In this document: in pieces, positions 1 through 6,688 of the stretch
Numbering within the stretch: position 1 is the first letter of the stretch
Layout of the letters: every line of letters begins with the position of its first letter
Origin: Candidatus Curtissbacteria bacterium RIFCSPLOWO2_01_FULL_41_18
Lineage (GTDB): Bacteria > Patescibacteriota > Microgenomatia > Curtissbacterales > GWA2-41-24
Reading direction: 5' to 3'
Assembly (NCBI GenBank): GCA_001776475.1
Contig: MFBQ01000019.1
Coordinates: 1 to 13,147 of the forward strand
DNA length: 13,147 bases
Position numbers and translations under genes: made by a program
The notes under the pieces: generated by a model
Told to the model about the DNA's origin: nothing
Database searches by the model: none
What the model saw: only the letters and a program-made list of their open reading frames with translations

Positions 1-2406
1 ATCAGCTAAACTGTGCCAGACAAAATTATAAAGTTCTTCGACTGCTAAATGCAGCTCAATTTTCTCTAGATTCGCCGTCACTTTTTTAGCAGTCTTATTG
101 AGTTCATCCAAGATGAGTAAATCATCTTTAGCCATAACCTTCTCATTGTCATCGCGAGACCCGTTTGACGGGTCGTGGCGATCTTTAGATTGCTTCGTCA
201 CCCTGAGCGAAGTCGAAGTGTTCCTCGCAATGACATCCTCAGACGGTCTTAGCTCCAAAATAAACCTTGCGACATTTCTCATCTTTGTCCCAAAATTTCT
301 GAAATTTTTGCACCTTTCATCTAGTAGCTCGCGAGAAACCCTGCCGTCTCTTCCTGGGATACTGTATGTATAAAGTGCCATTCTGGTGGCATCCACCCCC
401 CATTGATTAATTAAATCCAGAGGGTCAATTCCGTTACCTAGTGATTTAGAAAACTTTCTGCCCTGCAAATCCCGAAGCATCCCATGGAAAAACATAGTTT
501 TAAAAGGGATTTTATCTGTAAAATACTTAGAAAGCATAATCATTCGGGCGATCCAAAGATATTTAATTTCCGGCGCCGAAATTTCAAAATCCCATGGGAA
601 ATATTTTTTGAGATCAGGGTCAAGATCAGGTTTACCCTCCGTCGCTAAAGCTATGGAGGGCTTGCCCCTCGAAGCCGAGTTGGACTCGGCGAAGTGGGGC
701 CATCCAAGTGTAGAGATCGGCCAAAGTCCGGATGAAAACCAAGTATCTAAAACTTGCTCATCTTGAACAATCTCTGTATTACCACATTTCGGACACGCCT
801 TGGGTTTGTTAAGAGAAACAATAATTTCGTTGCACCACTCTCTTGTTTTATTAGAAGTGCTGAATTTATAAGTATAAATTAGTACAGGAGTATTATTATT
901 TATTTCACGATCAGGGTAGTGGCGCTTAAAAGCTGCGATGAGTTGCGAGCGCCTTTTATACATTGCCCCATGAGCTGGGTCGTTAAGAAATAACTTACCT
1001 ACTGTGGTTTTATCAATATCTGTGATAGTTCCATACCCAAAAATTTTTCCTGATTGACTATTTTCAAAAGCAACTAGGTCACCAATTTTAAATTCATGAT
1101 CTCTTAATCTATAAGTTTTTGTTTTGCCTGCAAAGATTTGCGAAACAACATTTTGCGCAAATCCTAACTTTCGTCCTTTTGTGTCTTTAGGATTGCAGTA
1201 CCAAACCGGAATTCTGTGGCCCCACCAAAGAGATCTTGAAATACACCAGTCGTGGATGTCTTTTAGCCACTCAACCAGAATCTTTTCATAGTTTTTCGGC
1301 AGGAATTTAATCTCATCCCTGTTAATTGTGGTAATCGCCTCCTTTGCGATAGTCCCAACCTTTACAAACCATTCCTCCGAAATCAAAGGCTCTACAACAC
1401 TTTTGCATCTTTCGCATACCGCCACGTTATGGGTGTAATCTTCTTCTTTAACCAAAAGCCCTTTTTTCTTAAGATCCGGGATCATTACTTCTCTTGCTTC
1501 CAGAACTTTCATACCGGCATATTTTCCTGCTAGTTCTGTGAGTCTTCCCTGTTTGTTAATAGTCTGCAAAATCGGTAAGTTGTGACGTTTGCCGATTTCA
1601 TAATCGACAAAATCATGGCCAGGGGTAACCTTAATAACTCCCGTTCCAAATTTTGGATCAACCGCATCGTCGGCTATAATTTTCATTTTTCTTTTTCCAG
1701 CCAAAGTTTCAATTTCAAATTCTCGGCCGACATATTTTTTGTAACGAGGATCCTTTGAATTAACTGCCATTGCCGTATCACCAAATTTTGTCTCTGGTCT
1801 TACAGTCGCAAGGACAAGCGGACCATATTTTAGGTAATATAGTTTTTCGCGCCTTTCCTCGTACTCCATCTCCACATCTTCAATCGCCGTGTTGCACTTG
1901 GGACACCACTGCACAATGTAAGGTCCTTTATACAAAAGCCCTTTGTCATAAAAGTTTTTGAAAACTTCAAAAACTGCTCGCTTGGGGCCTTCATCCAATG
2001 TAAAAACTTCTCGCGACCAGTCGGCAGAAAGTCCCAAGAATCGCCAGGTCGACGAAACCGATTTGTAGACCTCCTCTTTAAAATCCCATGCCATCTCAAG
2101 CCATTTTTCCCGACCTAATTTTTCTTTAGAAAGATTTTTCTTTTTGAGCTCTTTATCAAATGTTGCTTCAAACTGGATGCCCGCATGATCGACTCCGGGC
2201 AATAACAAAACGTCATATCCTTGCAGTCTTTTAAATCGGGCAACCGCGTCCAAAATCGCATGCTGCATAGCATGACCAAGATGAAGTCCACCGGTCAAAT
2301 TTGGCGGGGGAATTAATAGAGAATGTCGTGGCTTTTTGGATTTTGGATTTGCTCGAAACACTCCGAGTTTCTCCCAGTTTTCATAAATTTTTATTTCACC
2401 TTGCAT
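1..2406 (-). CDS. valS: Valyl-tRNA synthetase, C-terminus beyond window edge
   Basis: Class I aminoacyl-tRNA synthetase charging tRNA-Val in the cytoplasm. The frame is open for 802 codons from the ATG at 2406 to the left edge, so the end of the anticodon-binding and tail region is missing. Visible landmarks: PPPN followed by HLGH (HIGH motif, residues 42-45), PGVDHAGI (~70-77), WCPKC (167-171), RPET (203-206) and FGTG..K.TP (~253-262) of the editing domain, DWCISR.LWWGHRIP (386-400), CPKC (538-541), VLDTWFSS (~552-559), and KFSKS (651-655), a variant of KMSKS. The DWCISR, VLDTWFSS and editing-domain signatures favour ValRS over IleRS or LeuRS. Three stretches look extra relative to ordinary ValRS: an ASCH-like domain (~417-520), residues ~569-591 and ~724-754; the last two are translated hairpin repeats. 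The start has only a weak purine-rich tract upstream. It lies downstream of tsaD on the same strand, 215 bp away. Confidence 0.95.
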   Translation of the reverse strand, partial: MQGEIKIYENWEKLGVFRANPKSKKPRHSLLIPPPNLTGGLHLGHAMQHAILDAVARFKRLQGYDVLLLPGVDHAGIQFEATFDKELKKKNLSKEKLGREKWLEMAWDFKEEVYKSVSSTWRFLGLSADWSREVFTLDEGPKRAVFEVFKNFYDKGLLYKGPYIVQWCPKCNTAIEDVEMEYEERREKLYYLKYGPLVLATVRPETKFGDTAMAVNSKDPRYKKYVGREFEIETLAGKRKMKIIADDAVDPKFGTGVIKVTPGHDFVDYEIGKRHNLPILQTINKQGRLTELAGKYAGMKVLEAREVMIPDLKKKGLLVKEEDYTHNVAVCERCKSVVEPLISEEWFVKVGTIAKEAITTINRDEIKFLPKNYEKILVEWLKDIHDWCISRSLWWGHRIPVWYCNPKDTKGRKLGFAQNVVSQIFAGKTKTYRLRDHEFKIGDLVAFENSQSGKIFGYGTITDIDKTTVGKLFLNDPAHGAMYKRRSQLIAAFKRHYPDREINNNTPVLIYTYKFSTSNKTREWCNEIIVSLNKPKACPKCGNTEIVQDEQVLDTWFSSGLWPISTLGWPHFAESNSASRGKPSIALATEGKPDLDPDLKKYFPWDFEISAPEIKYLWIARMIMLSKYFTDKIPFKTMFFHGMLRDLQGRKFSKSLGNGIDPLDLINQWGVDATRMALYTYSIPGRDGRVSRELLDERCKNFRNFGTKMRNVARFILELRPSEDVIARNTSTSLRVTKQSKDRHDPSNGSRDDNEKVMAKDDLLILDELNKTAKKVTANLEKIELHLAVEELYNFVWHSLAD
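147..235. repeat. 89-bp MITE-like hairpin element translated inside valS
   Basis: The ends are imperfect inverted repeats: TGTCATCGCGAG at 147-158 and the complement of TGTCATTGCGAG at 224-235 (11/12). Inside are two hairpins. One has ATCGC/GCGAT outside a 7-bp stem GACCCGT/ACGGGTC (158-164, 168-174). The other has ATTGC/GCAAT (189-193, 227-231) enclosing CTTCG/CGAAG. The TCATTGCGAG and CCCTGAGCGAAGTCGAAG words are, from memory, recurrent short repeats in many environmental bacterial genomes. It adds about 30 residues (~724-754) in the anticodon-binding region of ValRS without breaking the frame. Confidence 0.75.
635..699. repeat. Double-hairpin repeat translated inside valS
   Basis: Hairpin A is CCCTCC/GGAGGG (635-640 with 655-660). 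Hairpin B is CCCC/GGGG (665-668 with 696-699) enclosing a perfect 7-bp stem GCCGAGT/ACTCGGC (674-680, 684-690). It falls in ValRS residues ~569-591, between the LGWP segment and the DPDLKKYFPWDFEI segment, where ordinary ValRS has only a few residues. The stretch 651-673 matches the pyrG leader 10332-10354 at 20 of 23 positions in inverted orientation, so both belong to one repeat family. Confidence 0.75.
847..1158 (-). other. ASCH-like (PUA-fold) domain inserted in ValRS
   Basis: About 104 residues (417-520 of ValRS) separate the WWGHRIPVWYC strand from the CPKCG...QDE.VLDTW segment, which in standard ValRS are only a few tens of residues apart. The insert contains IFAGKTKTYRL, then KIGDLVAF, then a GTI..ID strand, then an aromatic/basic stretch (AAFKRHYPD) and TPVLIYTYKF. 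This order resembles ASCH domains (G-K-x-T-x-R loop, then GD, then a beta strand). ASCH/PUA-like folds are known RNA-binding modules, so contact with tRNA is a reasonable inference, but nothing here proves it. The frame is uninterrupted, so it is translated unless removed in some way not visible. Confidence 0.65.
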
Positions 2407-2426
2407 AATTAATTCTTATTCTCTTT

Positions 2427-2464
2427 CCCGCCTACGAGCGCCTGATACCACAGGCTTTGGCGGG
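2427..2464. repeat. Intergenic hairpin repeat upstream of valS
   Basis: CCCGCC (2427-2432) pairs with GGCGGG (2459-2464). An inner stem GCCTG/CAGGC is centred on ATACCA. Such CCCGCC/GCCTG hairpins look like a dispersed short repeat. It ends 21 nt before the valS start codon, so it lies in the untranslated leader of any transcript reading into valS. Confidence 0.6.
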
Positions 2465-2482
2465 CGGGCACGTGAAAGGACT

Positions 2483-2515
2483 AAAATTTTGCTGCTCTAG
2501 CACGTGCAAAATTTT
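2483..2515. terminator. Possible weak terminator between tsaD and valS
   Basis: A perfect 10-bp inverted repeat AAAATTTTGC (2483-2492) / GCAAAATTTT (2506-2515) has a 13-nt loop. It is AT-rich and lacks a long T tract on the minus strand, so it may only be a weak terminator behind tsaD or a repeat. The rest of the 215-bp tsaD-valS gap (2516-2621) holds no convincing gene. Confidence 0.3.
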
Positions 2516-2621
2516 TATTCAAAATCTGAGTCATGTGGATATCTTTCTTCAGCCATCGCTTCTTTACTAATTATGTCAGATATTAAATTTGATGTGAAAT
2601 AATAACAAATGAAAATATTTT

Positions 2622-3683
2622 TTAAAAATGCAAAGAGGGGTCAGCGGAAAGTTTTTCAGGGTCCACTTTCTTAAAATTGTAAAAAGCAGCCGCTGCAATC
2701 ATTGCGCCATTATCAACAGAAAATTCTTTTGACGGAAAGATAATTTCAATCCCCAATCTTTTACTATGAACTATGAACTCTGATCTCAGTAACTCGTTTG
2801 CCGCCACTCCACCGCCGACAACAATCGACTTGACCCGATATTTTTTGGCAGCATTAATTGTCTTTGTCACCAGAACATCAACAACTGCTTGCTGAAATTC
2901 TGCCGCAATTTCTGACTTTCTGTGAACTGTGAACTGTGAACTGTGAACTAAATTAACCACTGCAGTCTTCAGTCCTGAAAACGAAAAATTGAAATTTTTT
3001 GAACCAATCATGGGTCTTGGTAAGTTAACACTAAACCCTAGACGCTGCCGCCTTTGGCGAGCCTCGCCTTTGGTGGGAACGCTGGAAGCTAACTTCTCAA
3101 TCTCCGGTCCTCCCGGATAACCAAGCCCTAAAAGTTTAGCTACTTTATCAAATGCTTCTCCAGCGGCATCGTCAAGTGTTGACCCTATTAATCTAAACTT
3201 TCCATGCTCAGCCATCAGCACTAAATCCGTATGTCCACCGGAAACCACCAAAGCTATTAAGGGAAATTCTATTTTTGATTTTTGATTTTTGATTTTTGAT
3301 TTTTCGCAAACGGAGTTGGCGTATATATGTCCGACCAAATGATTTATGCCAATCAAAGGTTTGTTCCACGCTAGCGCAAGTACCTTTGCTGTTTCTACGC
3401 CGATCAAAAGCGACCCAATAAGCCCGGGCCCGTGCGCAACCGCAATCGCGTCGATATCTTTCGGCGAAAATTCGCTAAGCGCCTCTTTAATTACTGGGAT
3501 AATCACCCTCACCTGCTCGCGTGCCGCTACCTCCGGCACAACACCACCATATTTCTTCTGAAGCTCAACTGAAGACGCTACAACATTGCTCAGGAGTTTT
3601 AACCCTAGCGTTGAGTTAAGCTTCCCCTCAACTACGGCCGCTCCCGTCTCATCACAAGTGGTCTCAATGCCTAAAATTTTCAT
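2622..3683 (-). CDS. tsaD: tRNA N6-adenosine threonylcarbamoyltransferase TsaD
   Basis: TsaD/Kae1/YgjD family enzyme (353 aa) that transfers the threonylcarbamoyl group from TC-AMP to A37 of ANN-decoding tRNAs. Motifs: N-terminal ILGIETTCDET (ASKHA fold), GGVVPEVAAR (46-55), the metal-binding HLVGH (H115, H119), VSGGHT (147-152), DDAAGEAFDK..KLLGL.YPGGP (171-193), FSFSGLKT (233-240), VVGGGVAANELLR (288-300) and SVDNGAMIA with D324. The ending DPEKLSADPSL is typical, so it is complete. The ATG at 3683 has no clear Shine-Dalgarno. Extra low-complexity residues come from tandem repeats in the DNA: KSKIKNQKSKI (128-138), roughly 200-215 and SSQFTVHRK (248-256). All fall between conserved blocks, so the enzyme is probably functional. 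The gene is divergent from the gene at 3724 and upstream of valS. Confidence 0.95.
   Translation of the reverse strand: MKILGIETTCDETGAAVVEGKLNSTLGLKLLSNVVASSVELQKKYGGVVPEVAAREQVRVIIPVIKEALSEFSPKDIDAIAVAHGPGLIGSLLIGVETAKVLALAWNKPLIGINHLVGHIYANSVCEKSKIKNQKSKIEFPLIALVVSGGHTDLVLMAEHGKFRLIGSTLDDAAGEAFDKVAKLLGLGYPGGPEIEKLASSVPTKGEARQRRQRLGFSVNLPRPMIGSKNFNFSFSGLKTAVVNLVHSSQFTVHRKSEIAAEFQQAVVDVLVTKTINAAKKYRVKSIVVGGGVAANELLRSEFIVHSKRLGIEIIFPSKEFSVDNGAMIAAAAFYNFKKVDPEKLSADPSLHF
2764..2777. repeat. Heptamer repeat CTATGAA x2 in tsaD
   Basis: Two exact copies of CTATGAA, followed by CT of a third, lie in the coding region of residues ~302-307. The unit differs by one base from the CTGTGAA array at 2920-2947 in the same gene. 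Confidence 0.6.
2920..2947. repeat. Heptamer tandem repeat CTGTGAA x4 in tsaD
   Basis: Four exact tandem copies of CTGTGAA lie inside tsaD and encode the poorly conserved SSQFTVHRK stretch. One unit is 7 nt, so gain or loss of a single unit would shift the frame. Three units restore it. Confidence 0.9.
3043..3081. repeat. GC-rich short repeat translated in tsaD
   Basis: Contains two direct copies of CGCCTTTGG (3049-3057 and 3065-3073) and an inverted repeat GGCGAG/CTCGCC between them. It encodes the basic stretch around PTKGEARQRRQRL of TsaD, which has no counterpart in the usual family sequence between PGGPEIEKLA and the FPRPM-like block. Confidence 0.6.
3271..3305. repeat. Heptamer tandem repeat ATTTTTG x4-5 in tsaD
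   Basis: Four exact copies of ATTTTTG (3271-3298) are followed by a fifth with one change (ATTTTTC, 3299-3305). On the coding strand it reads as a lysine-rich stretch KSKIKNQKSKI, lengthening the loop between the HLVGH metal site and the ALVVSGGHT strand. Confidence 0.9.
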
Positions 3684-3723
3684 ATTTGTATTCTAATCAA
3701 TTTAAGTATAGAATCACAGCTGA
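3684..3723. promoter_or_regulatory. Divergent promoter region tsaD / 3724 gene
   Basis: The gap is only 40 bp. On the plus strand, TTGTAT (3686-3691), a 17-bp spacer and TAGAAT (3709-3714) lie 9 nt before the ATG at 3724. On the minus strand, TAGAAT (3695-3690) and TATACT (3710-3705) are candidate -10 boxes for tsaD. Neither gene has a Shine-Dalgarno, so nearly leaderless transcripts are likely. Confidence 0.4.
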
Positions 3724-4215
3724 ATGTCAGACAGAACGCCGTTTTCAATTCCAGAATTTGAAGGTAAATTGGAAGTTGTTACCGAAGGGCCTCAAACTCC
3801 TCCTCGACCAGCAAGTGAATCTTGTAAGGTTGAGTTATCCCCCAACTATCATGTAGACGGTTTTACGATAAGTCGCTTTACTGTTACAGAGTTTAACCCC
3901 GATTTAGCAATCATAGAAGGTACTATAGAAGGCGAGAATATTAGTTTAGGAAAACCAATTACAATATGGTGGGAAGGCAAAAAACAAGGCGAAGGAGAAG
4001 ATGAAACAAGAAAAATTTCGCCTAAATACCCAATAGTTTTTGTGGACGATAAAGCTGAACTCACATTATCACGTGAATTTAACAACATAAGCAAAGTGCT
4101 CGCCCTACTTAGCTGGTTCACACTTGAAGACGGTACCGTAGACAGATTTCAAACACCGTCACTTTCTGAAATTCGAAGAGCAATCTTAAATTTACGGATT
4201 ATAGTTAGAAATTAA
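3724..4215 (+). CDS. Unknown protein, 163 aa
   Basis: I do not recognise a family. The protein is acidic to neutral with no signal peptide and no membrane segment. The N-terminal ~40 residues are rich in proline and glutamate (TEGPQTPPRPASES) and look flexible. The middle (~45-115) alternates short beta-like strands (FTISRFTVTEF, LAIIEGTIEG, PITIWWEG, YPIVFVDD) with a charged loop KKQGEGEDETRK, resembling a small beta sandwich. The end is helical (SEIRRAILNLRIIVRN). Codon use looks like that of a real gene. The start follows a TAGAAT box without a Shine-Dalgarno. Its last 11 bases overlap the end of the convergent DUF192 gene (4205-4215). Being divergent from tsaD, it may share its regulatory gap; function unknown. 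Confidence 0.65.
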   Translation: MSDRTPFSIPEFEGKLEVVTEGPQTPPRPASESCKVELSPNYHVDGFTISRFTVTEFNPDLAIIEGTIEGENISLGKPITIWWEGKKQGEGEDETRKISPKYPIVFVDDKAELTLSREFNNISKVLALLSWFTLEDGTVDRFQTPSLSEIRRAILNLRIIVRN

Positions 4216-4717
4216 CTGCATCTCCAACCTTGAGATTGTTTAAATTGGCAAGTCCTGCGTTAATTTCCAAAATATATTTACTATCAGTCTGAGGTCTATA
4301 TACGGTAAGCTCAGCGTCTTTCTTCCCGGATTCAGGTAGTGCATTGGCAGCAATATCAACTATTCTTTTTTCGCCAGCTGGCGAATCATCAATCCAGATA
4401 ATATCTATCGGAAACTTCATGTTCTTCATCCAAATTCCCCATTTAGCACTTTTATCAAAAACAAATAGCATACCGGAATTTATTGGCAAAGAGTCATCTC
4501 CCGAAAGACCCTTTTTACGCTCGCTGGCGGAAATTACAACTTTAACATTAACATTCAAACTACCGATAGCCACACTGGTCTGCCCCTTATTTTGTGAAGA
4601 TACCTGGCCTGCCGGCTTAAGACCAACAAAGGATGCCGACGAAAAGCCTTGCCCGAAAACTAACAGGACCACCACAACCAAAAATAATCCGCCAATAATT
4701 GCTAAATCTTTTTTCAT
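4205..4717 (-). CDS. DUF192 family protein, membrane-anchored or exported
   Basis: A 170-aa protein with an N-terminal hydrophobic segment (~5-24, after MKKDL) that is either an uncleaved anchor or a signal peptide, then a short linker, then a DUF192 domain from ~50 to the end. The DUF192 signature is clear: ERKKGLSG.D.LP...GMLFVFDKS (~66-90), the W.KNM.FPIDIIWID core (~94-109), IVDI..NA.PES, Y.P...SKYILEINAG (~141-155) and a final KVGDAV. The family is widespread and small, with no settled biochemical role that I know. The gene overlaps vanW by 4 nt (ATGA) and has a GGACGGGGG tract just before its ATG, so it is the second gene of a vanW operon and probably acts at the cell envelope. Confidence 0.88.
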   Translation of the reverse strand: MKKDLAIIGGLFLVVVVLLVFGQGFSSASFVGLKPAGQVSSQNKGQTSVAIGSLNVNVKVVISASERKKGLSGDDSLPINSGMLFVFDKSAKWGIWMKNMKFPIDIIWIDDSPAGEKRIVDIAANALPESGKKDAELTVYRPQTDSKYILEINAGLANLNNLKVGDAVNF

Positions 4718-6579
4718 CCCCCCGTCCCTACCAAGTATACAGCTTGCCAGGGTCTAAAGTTGGATTTAAAGGTATCATCGATGATAAGGTCGTCTCCTTT
4801 GTAAACTTTTCTGGTAAAGACAGAAGTTAGGCCTGCGGCTGCAAAATCAACCTGCTTTGTTACACCTTTTGGCAGTGTCGGGTCATCCTGATACAGAGGC
4901 TCTGGTGCCGGGCGGTGATTAGTTAAAACGGGTTCGCTTATTTCAACCTTGCGCCCGTCTGCAGTGCCGTATATATCAACCTGTAATTTTGATTGAGCAC
5001 GATCAACAGTCGCTTGAATTAGAATATGCTGATCTGTGTCGTTTTTAAATTTCAAGTCAACAGTGGGTGACCAAACCGTTGCGTCGAAACCCGGCTTAAA
5101 TCCTCTTTGCTCATAATAGGCAACCCGATATGCATGGGCCGTTCGCTCAAGTATTGGCAAACCAGCGTTGAGTGCCGCGCGAAAAACCGTCGTTGAAACC
5201 TGACAAATACCCCCGCCATCGTCAAGCACTGTCCTGCCTTTAGCAATTACATAGGCTTGCCTAAAACCTTGTTCCGCTGAAACCGGTCCGACTAATTTAT
5301 TGAAAGAAAAAATATCTCCGGGCTTAACCAGAACCCCATTTATAAGCGATGATCCAAGCCCAATATTGTAGATCCTATTGGCGATCGAGCCGGCAAAATA
5401 AGAAACGCCGCGACCTACCAGTTCGCGAATGCCTAAGCGATTAATTTCGTTATTGGCGATTGCTGCTTTTGTGATCTTGACCGGCAAATTGATAGTAATC
5501 TCGCGTTCGGCCGAAATATCATCGATGGAAATTTTGTCCAGAATTAAGCGTTTAGTTAAAGCCATGTCCAGTTTTTGACCATCTTGGGCGGGAGTAAACT
5601 CCAGAACCCTACCGTTTTCAAACCTCAAAGTAGCATCAACAGTAGGTTTATCGACTACCGCCCCAATCTGGGATATATACTTATCGATTTTGTCCCTGTC
5701 AAGATTTACCTCCAGGGGCGGCCTTGTATCTTTACCATATTCTAGCTCTGCAGCAGCAACAGGTGATTTGCCAAAATTAAGCGTCAACAGGTAATTGCCA
5801 TCATAACCATACGGATAAAATTTTAAAAAATCAAAAAGGTCACCGCCTGCTATTACCCATCTATCAAAGCCAAAATTAAGAACGATTCGTCTCTGCTGCA
5901 AGTTTTTAACTTTATCCAAAGCACGCACCGCCTGATCCTGGTTAGTCAAAGGTGATTCATCGACAAATGAAATTTCAATCTGTCCTGGTGATAAACTCTC
6001 TATACTTTGACGAAGGGTAAGCATTAATGCCGACTTATCAGCTACTCTTCCGGATTGCGAATCAACAATTTTTGCCTCATTTCTTACAAAAACAATTGAA
6101 GCGTTTTTTACCGGTTTTTCGTATTTGGCAAGGCTATTTTCAAGTACCACTCCAAGCTCAGAATAGTTGATGCTATATTCTGGGCTAATAAAGGTTTTCA
6201 AAAAAGGTGCTCTTAACCAAATTAAAAAAGTAGTTCCTAAATAGTCTGAATGTTTACCTGCAAAAACTTTTTCTAAGGTTCTCTCTAGATTTATCTCAAT
6301 ACCCAAATCACTAAGTTTAAAATTTTCAATTTGGCCGTCTACCTCAAGTGTTAGACCCCGCTTTTCAAAATCATCAATATTAGCAGAAATAATTTTTGCT
6401 GTCTCTTCCCTATTCCTACCGGAGATTTGCTGCGCTGCAAAATAAGTGTTTGGCAAAGCCTTGTCCCTATAGGAAACAAAATAGCCAAGCACAACCAAAA
6501 GAATAACTGATCCTAAAAGTAGAAATTTTTGCAAGTCGTGCTTTTTTCTCAACCAACTTCTTAATTTCTTTTTGCCCAT
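4714..6579 (-). CDS. VanW family cell-envelope protein
   Basis: A large envelope protein: a basic N-terminus, one membrane anchor (FLLLGSVILLVVLGYFV), a long extracytoplasmic region with two repeats resembling the peptidoglycan-binding-like domains that precede VanW domains (about residues 45-200 and 205-370), then a VanW domain (~395-545) with GVLVKPGDIFSFN, the hallmark GGGICQVSTT, and AH.Y.V.YY..G...G.DATVWSP. The C-terminal ~65 residues resemble a G5-like domain (LP.G.....F...G..S.F.RKVYKGD). VanW is found in some vancomycin-resistance clusters, but its biochemical role is unsettled, and in CPR it is a common envelope gene rather than a resistance marker. Start choice: the ATG at 6579 is preceded by AGGTGAG at good spacing and gives 621 aa. 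A GTG at 6588 preceded by AGGAATTT is also possible (624 aa). It heads an operon with the DUF192 gene. Confidence 0.9.
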   Translation of the reverse strand: MGKKKLRSWLRKKHDLQKFLLLGSVILLVVLGYFVSYRDKALPNTYFAAQQISGRNREETAKIISANIDDFEKRGLTLEVDGQIENFKLSDLGIEINLERTLEKVFAGKHSDYLGTTFLIWLRAPFLKTFISPEYSINYSELGVVLENSLAKYEKPVKNASIVFVRNEAKIVDSQSGRVADKSALMLTLRQSIESLSPGQIEISFVDESPLTNQDQAVRALDKVKNLQQRRIVLNFGFDRWVIAGGDLFDFLKFYPYGYDGNYLLTLNFGKSPVAAAELEYGKDTRPPLEVNLDRDKIDKYISQIGAVVDKPTVDATLRFENGRVLEFTPAQDGQKLDMALTKRLILDKISIDDISAEREITINLPVKITKAAIANNEINRLGIRELVGRGVSYFAGSIANRIYNIGLGSSLINGVLVKPGDIFSFNKLVGPVSAEQGFRQAYVIAKGRTVLDDGGGICQVSTTVFRAALNAGLPILERTAHAYRVAYYEQRGFKPGFDATVWSPTVDLKFKNDTDQHILIQATVDRAQSKLQVDIYGTADGRKVEISEPVLTNHRPAPEPLYQDDPTLPKGVTKQVDFAAAGLTSVFTRKVYKGDDLIIDDTFKSNFRPWQAVYLVGTGG

Positions 6580-6609
6580 AAATCTCACCTAAATTCCTAC
6601 AGGGATTGC

Positions 6610-6640
6610 AAGCTGGGCCCATCCCAGCTTATGATATCAT
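6610..6640. promoter_or_regulatory. Hairpin and palindrome in divergent vanW / solute-binding gene gap
   Basis: The 100-bp divergent gap has an 8-bp inverted repeat AAGCTGGG/CCCAGCTT (6610-6617, 6623-6630, loop CCCAT), directly followed by the perfect 10-bp palindrome ATGATATCAT (6631-6640). For vanW, TTGGCA (complement of 6657-6662) and TATGAT (complement of 6636-6641) make a promoter with a short 15-bp spacer, so the palindrome would overlap its -10 as an operator. A plus-strand -10 for the solute-binding gene could be TAATAT at 6666-6671. Confidence 0.4.
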
Positions 6641-6688
6641 AGACATATATGACATCTGCCAAGCTTAATATAGCCACATAAACAAAGC

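Noticed and set aside
98..373. Plus-strand open frame of 91 codons
   Set aside because: Lies opposite valS and owes its length to the hairpin repeat; the valS frame explains the region.
2533..2577. Short minus-strand frame MAEERYPHDSDFE with an open region upstream, between tsaD and valS
   Set aside because: Only 13 codons from the ATG, no Shine-Dalgarno, no recognisable similarity; I looked for another displaced gene end here but it does not resemble the tail of tsaD or any other gene in the window.
2920..3305. CRISPR-like or direct-repeat array
   Set aside because: Units are 7 bp in strict tandem with no spacers, and they lie in an open reading frame.
4344..4757. Plus-strand open frame of 137 codons
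   Set aside because: Antisense to the DUF192 gene and the end of vanW, both well supported.
4714..6579. Glycopeptide resistance locus because of VanW
   Set aside because: No vanR/S/H/A/X-type genes nearby; VanW-domain proteins are common without resistance.
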